Shown piece by piece: positions 50,826 to 59,898 of a stretch of 64,000 bases of DNA (its first letter is position 1; each line of letters opens with the position of its first letter). The notes under the pieces are model-generated. The model saw only the letters and a program-made list of their open reading frames with translations. It made no database searches and had not been told where the DNA came from. Origin of the DNA: Scleromatobacter sp964418745 (GTDB lineage Bacteria > Pseudomonadota > Gammaproteobacteria > Burkholderiales > Burkholderiaceae_C); contig CAYQMX010000012.1 in assembly GCA_964418745.1 (NCBI GenBank), positions 1 through 64,000 of the forward strand. The letters run 5' to 3'. A program made the position numbers and the translations under genes.

Positions 50826-52067
50826 TCAGGCGCGTTGAGCGAACCATTTGTCGACCAGCCGTATCCACAGCGTGCCGCCGAGCGGGATCAGGTCGTCGTT
50901 GAAGTCGTAGTGCGGGTTGTGCAACGTGCAGGGGCCCAGGTTGTGGGCGGCCGCGGCGCCGCCGCTGTCGTCGTCGGCGCGGTCGCTGTAGGCCAGGCGG
51001 TGGCGGCCGTCGCCGTTGCCGATGACGAAGTAGGCGCCGGGGCGCTCGAGCAGGAAGTAGCTGAAGTCCTCGGCGGTCATCGACGGCTCGAAGGCCAGCG
51101 TGTTCTCGGTGCCGACGGTCTCGCGCATGACGTCGGCCACGAAGGCGGCCTCGACGGCGTGGTTGACCGTGGGCGGGTAGTTGCGGTGGAAGCGGAAGTC
51201 CACCGTGGCGCCGAACGCGGCGCCGGTGTGGCGGGCGATCTCGCGCATGCGCTGCTCGATCAGCTCCAGCACCGGCAGAGTGAAGGTGCGCACCGTGCCT
51301 TCGATCACGCAGGAATCGGGCACGACGTTGGTGGCCTCGCCTGCGTGGATCGTGGTCACCGAGATGACGCCCGTGTCGGTGGGCTTCTTGTTGCGCGTGA
51401 TGATGGTCTGGAACGCCTGCACCATCTGGCAGGCGATCGGCACCGGATCGATGCTCAGGTGCGGCAGCGCGGCGTGCGATCCGCGGCCGCGGATGGTGAT
51501 GAAGAACTCGTTGCTCGACGCCATGCACGGGCCGGGGCACACCGCGAACTGGCCCACCGCCAGGCCGGGCCAGTTGTGCATGCCGAACACGGCGTCCATC
51601 GGGAACTCGGCGAACAGTCCGTCCTTGATCATTTCCCGGGCGCCGCCGCCGCCTTCCTCGGCGGGCTGGAACAGCAGGTAGACGATGCCGTCGAAATCGC
51701 GGTGGCGGGCCAGGTGCTGCGCCGCGGCGAGCAGCATCGCGGTGTGGCCGTCGTGGCCGCAGGCGTGCATGCGGCCCGGGTTGCGGCTGGTGTGCGCGAA
51801 GGTGTTGGACTCGGACATCGGCAGGGCGTCCATGTCGGCACGCAACCCGACCGCGCCGCCGGTGCGGCCCTTGCGGCCCTCGATGATGCCGACGACGCCG
51901 GTCTTGCCCAGCCCGCGGCGGATCGGGATACCCCATTCGGTGAGCCTGGCCGCCACCAGATCGCTGGTGCGCTGTTCCTGGTAGCACAGCTCGGGATGGG
52001 CGTGGATCTCCCGTCGCAGGGCGGTGATGGCGGCCGCGTCGGCCAGCAGGGATTCGATGACGTTCAT
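50826..52067 (-). CDS. M20 family aminoacylase/amidohydrolase
   Basis: A 413-aa metallo-amidohydrolase of the M20D group (hippurate hydrolase/aminoacylase type). It has RREIHAHPEL near the N-terminus, HACGHDGHTAMLL with the metal-bridging ligands, PAEEGGGGA with the catalytic Glu, and a later His in DAVFGMHNWP. The dimerisation domain (about 195-310) separates the two halves. I use ATG 52067, which sits directly ahead of the conserved core; an upstream start at 52163 is not supported. It is the first gene of the minus-strand block and is divergent from the molybdopterin oxidoreductase. Confidence 0.88.
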   Translation of the reverse strand: MNVIESLLADAAAITALRREIHAHPELCYQEQRTSDLVAARLTEWGIPIRRGLGKTGVVGIIEGRKGRTGGAVGLRADMDALPMSESNTFAHTSRNPGRMHACGHDGHTAMLLAAAQHLARHRDFDGIVYLLFQPAEEGGGGAREMIKDGLFAEFPMDAVFGMHNWPGLAVGQFAVCPGPCMASSNEFFITIRGRGSHAALPHLSIDPVPIACQMVQAFQTIITRNKKPTDTGVISVTTIHAGEATNVVPDSCVIEGTVRTFTLPVLELIEQRMREIARHTGAAFGATVDFRFHRNYPPTVNHAVEAAFVADVMRETVGTENTLAFEPSMTAEDFSYFLLERPGAYFVIGNGDGRHRLAYSDRADDDSGGAAAAHNLGPCTLHNPHYDFNDDLIPLGGTLWIRLVDKWFAQRA

Positions 52068-52186
52068 GGGCAGTCCGGACAGGCAGGCAGTTCGGGCCAT
52101 CTTAAGCCTGACGCCGCCCGTCCGGCAGCCCCCCGGCGAGTGTCCTTGGCAACTGTCGGGCACGCGCTTTGTGACATCATTTCGGC

Positions 52187-54277
52187 ATGACAGTGAACCT
52201 CGTCGAAATCGTCCCCGCCGACGCCCCGCGCACCGTCCAGGCCGCCTGCCCGCACGATTGCCCCGACACCTGCGCGATGCGGGTCACGGTGCAGGGCGAC
52301 CAGGTCGTCCGCCTGCAGGGCGACCCCGACCACCCGACCACCAACGGCGCGCTGTGCACGAAGGTATCGCGCTACGCCGAACGCACCGAGCACCCCGAGC
52401 GCGTGCTGGTGCCGCTCAGGCGGGTCGGGCCCAAGGGCCGGGGCGAGTTCGTCGAGGTGTCGTGGGACGAGGCGCTGGACGACATCGCCGCGCGCCTGGG
52501 CGCGATCGCCGCCCGCGACGCCGAGGCCATCGTGCCCTACAGCTACGCCGGCACGATGGGTTTCGTGCAGGGCGAGGGCATGGCCGCGCGCTTCTTCAAC
52601 CGGCTCGGCGCGTCGCGCCTGGACCGCACCATCTGCTCCAACGCCGGCGGCGACGCGCTGGCCGCCACCTACGGCGCCAAGGTGGGCATGCACGTCGAGC
52701 ACTACGCAGAGAGCCGGCTGATCGTCATCTGGGGCAGCAACTCGATCGCCTCCAACCTGCACTTCTGGCCCATCGCGCTGGCCGCCAAGCGCGCCGGCGC
52801 CACGCTGGTGTGCATCGACCCCCGGCGCACCGAGACGGCCGAGAAGTGCCACCTCCACCTGGCGCTGACGCCGGGCAGCGACGGCGCGCTGGCGCTGGCG
52901 GTGATGCACGAGCTGGTCGTCAACGACTGGCTGGACCACGACTACATCGCCCGCCACGTCGACGGCTGGGCCGGCCTGCGCGAGCGCGCCCTGCAGTGGC
53001 CGCCGGAGCGCGCCGCCGTCGAATGCGGCCTCGCGCCGGAACAGATCCGCGAGTTCGCCCGCCTTTACGCCACGACGCGGCCGGCCGCGATCCGCCTGAA
53101 CTACGGCATGCAGCGCGTGCGCGGCGGCGGCAACGCCACGCGGCTGATCGCGCTGCTGCCGTGCCTGGTGGGCGCCTGGCGGCACCGCGCCGGCGGCCTG
53201 CTGCTGTCGTCGTCGGGCTGGCTCAAGGCGTTCCGCAACCCCGCGTTCGAGCATCCCGAGCTGCTGGCCGGCCGCAGCCCGCGCACCGTCAACATGAGCA
53301 CCATCGGCGACGACCTGCTGCGCTCGACCGGCGAGACGATGCCCGATGGTCGCCCGTTCGGTCCGCGGATCGAGGCGCTGGTCGTCTACAACAGCAACCC
53401 GGTGGCGGTGGCGCCGCAGTCGAGGCAGGTGGCCGCGGGCTTCCGCCGCGAGGACCTGTTCACCGTCGTGCTGGAGCACTTCCTCACCGACACCGCCGAC
53501 CACGCCGACTACGTGCTGCCGGCCACCACGCAGCTGGAGCATTGGGACGTGCACGGCAGCTACGGCCACACCTCCGTGGTCGTCAACGAGCCGGCGCTGA
53601 CGCCGCGCGGCCAGTCGCGCTCCAACGCCGCGATCTTCCGTGCCCTGGCGCAGCGCATGGGCTACACCGAGCCGTGCTTCGCCGACGACGACCTCGCGCT
53701 GGCGCGCCAGGCCCTGAACGGCCCGGTGCCGTTCGAGCAGCTGCGCGCGGTGGGCTGGGCGCTGCTGCCCCTGCCCGAGGCGCCGTTCGCCGACGGCGGC
53801 TTCCCGACGCCCAACGGCCGCGCGCAATGCGACGTGCCGGGGCTGGGCCTGCCCGACTACCTGCCGCCGTACGAGAGCGTGCGCAGCGCGCCCGAGCTCG
53901 CGCGTCGTTTCCCGCTGGCCATGATCTCGCCGCCGGCACGCAACTTCCTCAATTCCACGTTCGTCAACGTCCGGAGCCTGCGTGCGATCGAGCAGGAACC
54001 GGTGCTCGAGATCCGCGCCGAGGACGCCGCCGCCCGCGGCATCGCCAGCGGCGACGAGGTGCGCGTGTTCAACGACCGCGGCGAGTACCGCTGCGTCGCG
54101 CGCGTGACCGAGCGCGCGCGACCCGGCGTCGTGAACGGCCTGGGGGTGTGGTGGCGCAAGTACGGCCTGGACGGCACCAACGTCAACGAGCTGACCCACC
54201 AGCGCCTGACCGACATGGGCCGCGCGCCGTCGTTCTACGACTGCCTGGTCGAGGTCGAGCGCGCGGAAGCGGCGTGA
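52187..54277 (+). CDS. Molybdopterin-dependent oxidoreductase (cytoplasmic, formate-dehydrogenase-like)
   Basis: A 696-aa catalytic subunit of the molybdopterin (bis-MGD) superfamily. An N-terminal [4Fe-4S] site is formed by Cys21, 25, 29 and 57 (CPHDCPDTC...LC). Domains II and III follow (GTMGFVQGEGMAARFFNRLG, IWGSNSIASNLHF, IDPRRTETA), then the C-terminal molydopterin-binding domain (about 570-690; ARNFLNSTFVNV). No TAT signal is present, so it acts in the cytoplasm. No electron-transfer or membrane-anchor subunit is linked. The substrate is unknown. Its stop overlaps the GTG start of the next gene. Confidence 0.82.
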   Translation: MTVNLVEIVPADAPRTVQAACPHDCPDTCAMRVTVQGDQVVRLQGDPDHPTTNGALCTKVSRYAERTEHPERVLVPLRRVGPKGRGEFVEVSWDEALDDIAARLGAIAARDAEAIVPYSYAGTMGFVQGEGMAARFFNRLGASRLDRTICSNAGGDALAATYGAKVGMHVEHYAESRLIVIWGSNSIASNLHFWPIALAAKRAGATLVCIDPRRTETAEKCHLHLALTPGSDGALALAVMHELVVNDWLDHDYIARHVDGWAGLRERALQWPPERAAVECGLAPEQIREFARLYATTRPAAIRLNYGMQRVRGGGNATRLIALLPCLVGAWRHRAGGLLLSSSGWLKAFRNPAFEHPELLAGRSPRTVNMSTIGDDLLRSTGETMPDGRPFGPRIEALVVYNSNPVAVAPQSRQVAAGFRREDLFTVVLEHFLTDTADHADYVLPATTQLEHWDVHGSYGHTSVVVNEPALTPRGQSRSNAAIFRALAQRMGYTEPCFADDDLALARQALNGPVPFEQLRAVGWALLPLPEAPFADGGFPTPNGRAQCDVPGLGLPDYLPPYESVRSAPELARRFPLAMISPPARNFLNSTFVNVRSLRAIEQEPVLEIRAEDAAARGIASGDEVRVFNDRGEYRCVARVTERARPGVVNGLGVWWRKYGLDGTNVNELTHQRLTDMGRAPSFYDCLVEVERAEAA

Positions 54278-55455
54278 CGCGGCGGCTCTGGCCGAGACGG
54301 CGCGCGGCGCGCTGGGGCCTGGCCAGCGGCCTGGGTTTGGCCGGCCTGGTGCTGGCGATGCTGGGCACGCTGTGCGCCACGTCGGGCTGTTCGTCCATCG
54401 GCTACCTGGGCCAGTCGGCCTCCGGCCACCTGCACCTGCTGGCCGCGGCGCGTCCGGTCAAGGACGCCATCGCCGACCCCGCCACCCCCGAGCCGCTGCG
54501 CCAGCGCCTGGCGCTGACCCAGCGCATGCGCGACTTCGCCGTCGCCGAGCTCAAGCTGCCCGACAACGGCAGCTACCGGGCCTACGCCGACCTCCAGCGC
54601 GGCGCCGCGGTCTGGAACGTGGTGGCGGCGCCCGAACTCTCGCTCAAGCTCGAGACCTGGTGCTTTCCCGTCGTCGGCTGCATCGGCTATCGCGGCTACT
54701 ACGACCTGGCCGGCGCCGAGGCCGCGGCGGCGCCGCTGCGCGACCAGGGTTTCGAGGTGGATGTCTACGCGGTGCCCGCGTACTCGACGCTGGGCTGGAT
54801 GAACTGGATCGGCGGCGACCCGCTGCTCAACACCTTCGTGCAATGGCCCGAAGGCGAGCTGGCGCGCCTGATCTTCCACGAGCTGGCCCACCAGGTGGCC
54901 TACGCGCCCGGCGACACGACCTTCAACGAGTCCTTCGCCACGGCGGTCGAGCGCATCGGCAGCGAGCGCTGGCTGGCGGCCAACGCCAACGCCGAGGTGC
55001 GCGCGCAGCAGGCGCTGACCGAGGCGCGGCGGCACGACTTCCACGTGCTGGTGCGCGCCTGGCGCGCCCGGCTCGACGCGCTCTACCGCGGCGACCTGCC
55101 CGAGGCGCAGAAGCGCCAGCGCAAGGCGGAACTCTACGCCGGCATGCGCGCCGACTACGAGGCGCTCAAGCGCGACCGCTGGCTGGGCTACGCGGGCTAC
55201 GACCGCTGGTTCGCCAAGGCCAACAACGCGGCGCTGGGCACCCAGGCGGCCTACGACGACCAGGTGGGCGCGTTCGAGCGCCTGTTCGCGGCCGAGGGCG
55301 GCGATTTCGCGCGCTTCTATGCCGAGGTCCGGCGGCTGGCGGCGCTGCCCAGGCCGGCGCGCGAGCTCGCGCTGGCGCCGTACCGCGACTCGCCGCCGGA
55401 CGCGCCGGCGGGCGCGCCCGCAACACCGGCGTCGGCCGCGGCGGTTTCTGGCTGA
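54274..55455 (+). CDS. Putative aminopeptidase (Aminopep family, lipoprotein or membrane-anchored)
   Basis: A 393-aa predicted metallopeptidase of the Aminopep (DUF2265) family. An N-terminal membrane segment (about 15-35) leads to a Cys-containing CSSIGYLGQ, so a lipoprotein anchor is possible. FHELAHQVAY contains the HExxH zinc motif, followed by TFNESFATAVE. It starts with GTG 54274 overlapping the previous stop, so it is coupled to the molybdopterin oxidoreductase gene. The link between the two activities is unexplained. Confidence 0.8.
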   Translation: MTRRLWPRRRAARWGLASGLGLAGLVLAMLGTLCATSGCSSIGYLGQSASGHLHLLAAARPVKDAIADPATPEPLRQRLALTQRMRDFAVAELKLPDNGSYRAYADLQRGAAVWNVVAAPELSLKLETWCFPVVGCIGYRGYYDLAGAEAAAAPLRDQGFEVDVYAVPAYSTLGWMNWIGGDPLLNTFVQWPEGELARLIFHELAHQVAYAPGDTTFNESFATAVERIGSERWLAANANAEVRAQQALTEARRHDFHVLVRAWRARLDALYRGDLPEAQKRQRKAELYAGMRADYEALKRDRWLGYAGYDRWFAKANNAALGTQAAYDDQVGAFERLFAAEGGDFARFYAEVRRLAALPRPARELALAPYRDSPPDAPAGAPATPASAAAVSG

Positions 55456-55481
55456 GAATCCGTGCCGAGGAGACGACAACC

Positions 55482-55823
55482 ATGGCCGACCTGAACCTGC
55501 ACCGAGATCACACCCTGGGCCTGGCCCGCGCGCGCAAGGTGGCGCTCAAATGGGCCGAACACGTCGAGGCCAAGCTCGAGATGGAATGCACGCTGATCGA
55601 GGGCGACTACAGCGACGTGCTGGAATTCACCCGCACCGGCGTGCAGGGCCGCATGATCGTCGCCGCCGACCACTTCGACCTGGAGGCCAAGCTGGGCTTC
55701 CTGCTGCGCCCGTTCCTCGGCACGATCGAGGCCGAGGTGTCGCGCCAGCTCGACGAGGCCCTGGCCAAGGAGCAGGCGAAGCCGGCCCGGCCGGCCGCCA
55801 AGGCCGCCGCGAAGAAGAAGTGA
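55482..55823 (+). CDS. Polyhydroxyalkanoic acid system family protein
   Basis: A 113-aa protein of the PHA_gran_rgn family, small proteins encoded near polyhydroxyalkanoate genes. It has LHRDHTLGLARARKVALKWA at the N-terminus and KLGFLLRPFLGTIEAEVSRQLDEAL, then a Lys/Ala-rich basic tail. GAGGAG precedes ATG 55482. No PHA synthase or phasin gene is present in the window. Its stop is 1 bp from the convergent acyl-CoA-binding protein stop. Confidence 0.75.
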   Translation: MADLNLHRDHTLGLARARKVALKWAEHVEAKLEMECTLIEGDYSDVLEFTRTGVQGRMIVAADHFDLEAKLGFLLRPFLGTIEAEVSRQLDEALAKEQAKPARPAAKAAAKKK

Positions 55824-55824
55824 G

Positions 55825-56079
55825 TTACTTGAGGTCTTCGATCAGGTCGATGTAGGCCTGCTTGGCCTCGTCGGCAGCCTGGCCCTTGAGCTCGTTCCAG
55901 GCGTCCCACTTCGCGCGGCCGACCATGTCGGTGAAGCCCGGGCGCTTGCCGTCGACGTCGCCGGCGGTGGCCTGCTTGTACAGCGCGTAGATCTTCAGCA
56001 TCGTCATGTTGTCCGGGCGCTCGGGCAGGTTCTTGCTGTCGGCGACGGCTTGCTCGAATTGTTCGTTCAAAGTGCTCAT
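55825..56079 (-). CDS. Acyl-CoA-binding protein
   Basis: An 84-aa four-helix acyl-CoA-binding protein. The family motif YALYKQATAGDVDGKRPG, the ligand-contacting Tyr and Lys, and KWDAWNELKG are all present. It buffers long-chain acyl-CoA in the cytoplasm. It is divergent from the WS/DGAT gene, a plausible functional partner in acyl-CoA handling. Confidence 0.93.
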   Translation of the reverse strand: MSTLNEQFEQAVADSKNLPERPDNMTMLKIYALYKQATAGDVDGKRPGFTDMVGRAKWDAWNELKGQAADEAKQAYIDLIEDLK

Positions 56080-56205
56080 GGCAGTGTTCCGCTGTGGGTG
56101 AAAGTCTGGCTTGACGGGGCGGATGTTAAACACCAATCTCGCTGGCCGGATGAAGAGAGTGCCGGGACGACACTCTAGTTCAGAAAAACAAGCACTGGAG
56201 CCGAA

Positions 56206-57636
56206 TTGAGCGCAAACGTGGAACGCATGTCCAGGGTCGACACGGCCTGGCTGCGCATGGATACCGAGTCCAACCTGATGATGATCGTCGGGGTCTGGAT
56301 GATCGAACCGCGGCTGTCTATGGCCGAATTGCGCGAGCGCGTGGAGACCGCGCTGTTGAAGTACGGCCGCTTCCGCCAGAAGGTGGTCGAGGACGCGCTG
56401 GGCGCGCACTGGGTCGATGACGACCACTTCGACATCGCCGCGCACGTCGTGCCCGAGCGGCTGGAGCTGGCCCGCGGCCAGTTGCCGCTGGACGCGCTCA
56501 AGAGCCTGGTCGGCGACCTCACCACGCAGCCGCTGAACCCGAGCCGTCCGCTCTGGCAGTTCCACCTGTTCGAGGACTTCGAGACCGGCCGCTCCGCGCT
56601 CGTCGCCCGCATCCACCACTGCATCGCCGATGGCATCGCGCTGATCTCGGTGATGCTGTCCATCACCGACGGCGGCAAGGCGCCGCCCGCGCGCCGCCCG
56701 CCCGACGAGGCCGACGAGGGCGAGCACGACTGGATCGCTGACTACCTGATCAAGCCGGCCGCCGATCTCGCGGTCAAGGCGATCGGCGTCTACGGCGCCG
56801 GGCTGGGCAAGGGCGTCGAGATGATGGCCGACCCCACCGCGCCGTTGTCCGGTAGCCTGGAGATGGCGCGCATCGGCGCGCAGGTGGTCAGCGACGTGGC
56901 CGCGATGGCGCTGATGCCCGACGACTCGCCCACCAGCCTGAAGGGCAAGGCCACGCCCGGCAAGCGCGTCGCCTGGGGCGAGCCGCTGCCGCTGTGGGAG
57001 GTCAAGGCGGTCGGCCAGGCGCTGGGCGCCTCGATCAACGACGTGCTGCTGGCCAGCGTGGCCGGCGCCATCGGCAGCTACCTGCGCGACAAGGGCGAGG
57101 ATCCGGCGGGCAAGGAGATCCGCGCCATGGTACCGGTCAACCTGCGCCCGCTCGAGCATGCCTGGCAGCTGGGCAACCGCTTCGGCCTGGTGCCGCTGGT
57201 GCTGCCCATCGGCATCGACAATCCGATCGACCGCCTCGCGGCCGTGCGCGCGCGCATGAACGAGTTGAAGGGCGGCTACCAGCCGCTGCTCGCGTTCGCG
57301 CTGCTGGCGGTGGCCGGCGTGCTGATCAAGCCGATGCAGCACGCGCTGCTGAACCTGTTCGCCAGGAAGGCCACCGCGGTGATGACCAACGTGCCGGGCC
57401 CCGCCGACCCGCTCAAGCTGTGCGGCCGCACGCTGCGACAGGTCATGTTCTGGGTGCCGGCCTCGGGCGACATCGGTCTGGGCGTCAGCATCCTCAGCTA
57501 CGGCGGCGGCGTGCAGTTCGGGCTGATCTCCGACGCGCGCATGTGCCCGGATCCGGACGAGATCGTCAAGCGATTCCGTCCGGAGTTCGACAAGCTGCTG
57601 TGGCTCGCGCTGATGCTGCCCTGGGAGCGCGACTGA
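56206..57636 (+). CDS. Wax ester synthase/diacylglycerol acyltransferase (WS/DGAT)
   Basis: A 476-aa bifunctional acyltransferase that esterifies fatty alcohol or diacylglycerol with acyl-CoA to make storage lipid. The active-site motif HHCIADG is at residues 137-143 (His137/138, Asp142). NxSRPLWQ is at about 111-118, and a DUF1298 C-terminal region has TNVPGPADPLKL. I use TTG 56206, which has GGAG five bases upstream and lies just ahead of the conserved MSRVD; ATG 56227 is the alternative. With ACBP and the PHA-system gene it marks a storage-lipid neighbourhood. Confidence 0.88.
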   Translation: MSANVERMSRVDTAWLRMDTESNLMMIVGVWMIEPRLSMAELRERVETALLKYGRFRQKVVEDALGAHWVDDDHFDIAAHVVPERLELARGQLPLDALKSLVGDLTTQPLNPSRPLWQFHLFEDFETGRSALVARIHHCIADGIALISVMLSITDGGKAPPARRPPDEADEGEHDWIADYLIKPAADLAVKAIGVYGAGLGKGVEMMADPTAPLSGSLEMARIGAQVVSDVAAMALMPDDSPTSLKGKATPGKRVAWGEPLPLWEVKAVGQALGASINDVLLASVAGAIGSYLRDKGEDPAGKEIRAMVPVNLRPLEHAWQLGNRFGLVPLVLPIGIDNPIDRLAAVRARMNELKGGYQPLLAFALLAVAGVLIKPMQHALLNLFARKATAVMTNVPGPADPLKLCGRTLRQVMFWVPASGDIGLGVSILSYGGGVQFGLISDARMCPDPDEIVKRFRPEFDKLLWLALMLPWERD

Positions 57637-57645
57637 CCGCGGGCC

Positions 57646-58128
57646 TCAGGGCACTGGCACGAAGTGGCCGTAGACGCCCACGATCGAGCCGGCCGAGCCC
57701 GAGGTCGGGCCCAGCAGCGCGATCGTCACGGTGCTGTTGGGGTCGGCGTAGATGCGCACCGGCGCGCTGATCGAGAACACCTGCTGGCCCAGCACCACGC
57801 CGTTGGGGAACACCGGCAGGTGCGATTCCACCTCGGCGCCGTTGAGGTAGGTGGCCACGTCGAACAGCACGGTGCCGCCCACGGCGCAGCCGATGTCGGC
57901 CGAGATGTAGTCGATCACCAGACGCACGCCGGCCGGCACGGTGAACGTGCCGCTGCCGAAGCCGCCGTTGAGGACGATGTCCAGGCGTTGCGAGAACGGT
58001 GCGAGGTCGTCGTAGCCGGCGGTGACGGCCGCCTTGGGCAGCGTGGCGGCGGACGACGCGGTGGCGACAAGGCAGGCTGCCAGGGCGACAGCGAGGACGG
58101 CGGGACGACGGAAGACGCGACGTTGCAT
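57646..58128 (-). CDS. Secreted protein of unknown function
   Basis: A 160-aa predicted secreted protein. A cleavable signal (about 1-27, ending SSA-A) is followed by a beta-rich, Gly/Val-rich domain with VPAGVRLVIDYISADIGC and FSISAPVRIYADPNSTVTIALLG. A single Cys remains. I recognise no family. It is convergent with the WS/DGAT gene (10 bp) and stands alone. Periplasmic or extracellular location is predicted. Confidence 0.7.
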   Translation of the reverse strand: MQRRVFRRPAVLAVALAACLVATASSAATLPKAAVTAGYDDLAPFSQRLDIVLNGGFGSGTFTVPAGVRLVIDYISADIGCAVGGTVLFDVATYLNGAEVESHLPVFPNGVVLGQQVFSISAPVRIYADPNSTVTIALLGPTSGSAGSIVGVYGHFVPVP

Positions 58129-58309
58129 GGAAGAACCCCCAGGTCATGTTGGATGCCCGGCAGGCGCGGGCGGCAGGTGCGCGCCCTGGCGTCGGGGCCG
58201 GGGCGGTGCACCTCGCAGCATGCGACGGGCACCGCCGGCGCGTCCAGACGCGTCCGTGGGGGGAGGGGGCGTTCGAACGTGGGGGGGCTCGTCGGATCCC
58301 CCGGGCCGC

Positions 58310-59086
58310 TCACTCGTCTTCGAGTTCGGCCTTGGCCATCTCCACGTCCAGGCGCTCCATCGCGTCGAGCGCCTTGCTCGCGGCGGCCTCGGCATAGAGC
58401 TTCTCGGCCTCCTTCATGCGCTTGTCGCCCTCGAGCATCACCAGTCCGTTGGCGTACTCGACCCGACCGATCGCCGAGTCGGGGTTCAGCGCCAGCGCTT
58501 CCTTGAACATCTTCAGGCCGGTGGCGGTGTCCGCGCCCTGGGTCTTGCCCAGCAGGCGGCCGACCTTGTCGATCACCTCGGCGTGGAAGGCGCCGAGCGC
58601 GATGTGGGCGTCGGCGTGCCTGGGGGCCAGCGCGATCGTGGTCTCCAGCGCGGTCTTGACCTTGCTGCCCAGGCCCTGGGTGAGCGCCTTGGCCACGCTG
58701 ATGCCCTGGCTGTAGCGGCCCAGCGCGTAGGCCATCCAGTAGTGGGCGTTGGCGAGCTTGGGGCTGGCCTTGGCCTGCGCCTCGGCGCGCTCGGCGATCT
58801 CGAGGAACATCGCGAGCTTGGTCTTCTCGCTGGTCTCGAGGTAGTTGGCGTAGATGGACTGCGCCTTGTTGGCCACCACCAGGCCGGCGTCGCCCAGCTT
58901 CAGGCCGGCCTCGTGCGCCTTCTGGAACTGGCCGGCGTGGAACAGCGCCCAGGCGGCCAGCACCGCCTCGTCCTTGGGCAGGGGCTCCGCGTCGCCCTTG
59001 TGCAGGCGCGCCCAGTGCTTCTTCAGCGCGGCCGGGTCGTAGGTGTAGTCGGCGGCGTCATAGGGGAAGGCGGTCCATTTGGCCAT
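58310..59086 (-). CDS. TPR-repeat protein
   Basis: A 258-aa cytoplasmic-looking protein of alpha-helical repeats. TPR-like pairs are visible at about 40-75 (ALFHAGQFQKAHEAGLKLGD), 105-145 (AHYWMAYALGRYSQG) and 160-215 (HADAHIALGAFHAEV, EALALNPDSAIGRVEYA). There is no signal peptide or catalytic motif. It is in the same direction as the TetR gene just upstream (43 bp), so the two may be co-transcribed. Function is unknown. Confidence 0.7.
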   Translation of the reverse strand: MAKWTAFPYDAADYTYDPAALKKHWARLHKGDAEPLPKDEAVLAAWALFHAGQFQKAHEAGLKLGDAGLVVANKAQSIYANYLETSEKTKLAMFLEIAERAEAQAKASPKLANAHYWMAYALGRYSQGISVAKALTQGLGSKVKTALETTIALAPRHADAHIALGAFHAEVIDKVGRLLGKTQGADTATGLKMFKEALALNPDSAIGRVEYANGLVMLEGDKRMKEAEKLYAEAAASKALDAMERLDVEMAKAELEDE

Positions 59087-59129
59087 GGCGTTGTCTCGTC
59101 GGGTTGCTGTTGTGGAAATCGGGGCGTGT

Positions 59130-59783
59130 TCAGGACTTGTAGGCGCCGGCCAGCGCCTGCAGGTGCTCGCGCGCCGCCGGCTCCAGGTAGGGGGTCAGCA
59201 GGCTCAGCACGTGCCACGCGCCGCGGGCCAGCGTGGCCCCGGACTGCTCGGGCTCGAGCGCCTTGCGCGGGTCGCGCACGTATTCGTAGCTGAGCCAGTA
59301 GGTGAGCACCACCACCATCGAGGTGGCCACCGACGGCAGGTCCCGCCGGTCCAGGCGCACGGCGCTGTTGCGGTTCAGGCCGTCGAGCACGGCCTCGACC
59401 GCGCGCGACTTGTTCTTCAGCACGAACTGGAAGTGCGTCTCCAGGCGGCGGTTCTTCGACAGCAGGTCGTTCAGGTCGCGGTAGAGGAAGCGGTACTGCC
59501 AGATCAGCTCGAACATCATGTGGAAGAACAGCCAGGCGTCCTCCACGTTGGACACGTTGTCGGCGGCCTGCAGCAGCTCGTTCAACGCCTTCTCGTAGCG
59601 GTCGAACAGGGCGTTGATCAGTTCGTCCTTGGCCGGGTAGTGGTAGTACAGGTTGCCCGGGCTGATGTGCAGCTCCGCCGAGATCAGCGTGGTCGACACG
59701 TTCGGTTCGCCGAAACGGTTGAACAGGTCGAGCGTGACTTCGAGGATGCGTTCGGCGGTGCGTCGGGGCTTCTTGGCTTCCAT
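59130..59783 (-). CDS. TetR/AcrR family transcriptional regulator
   Basis: A 217-aa repressor with an N-terminal helix-turn-helix (about residues 10-55; LISAELHISPGNLYYHYPAKDELI) and a ligand-binding C-terminus rich in aromatic residues. It is divergent from an ABC exporter pair. A 24-bp inverted repeat lies between them. Acyl-CoA or lipid ligands are common in this family, but none can be assigned here. Confidence 0.88.
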   Translation of the reverse strand: MEAKKPRRTAERILEVTLDLFNRFGEPNVSTTLISAELHISPGNLYYHYPAKDELINALFDRYEKALNELLQAADNVSNVEDAWLFFHMMFELIWQYRFLYRDLNDLLSKNRRLETHFQFVLKNKSRAVEAVLDGLNRNSAVRLDRRDLPSVATSMVVVLTYWLSYEYVRDPRKALEPEQSGATLARGAWHVLSLLTPYLEPAAREHLQALAGAYKS

Positions 59784-59855
59784 TGGATCTTGTTCTTCTT
59801 CAGTTCTTGCAATCTAGCACCGCTGCGCGGCAATGCACAGATTGGCATCCCCCGT

Positions 59856-59879
59856 GTTGTAGAGGCACTTCTCGACAAC
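59856..59879. promoter_or_regulatory. Inverted repeat, candidate TetR operator
   Basis: GTTGT-A-GAG, six bases, CTC-G-ACAAC: an eight-matched-pair dyad 20 bp before the ABC ATPase ATG and 73 bp from the TetR start. Its position in the divergent promoter region is typical of TetR self-regulation. Confidence 0.55.
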
Positions 59880-59898
59880 TTCCTACAATCCCGGCCCT

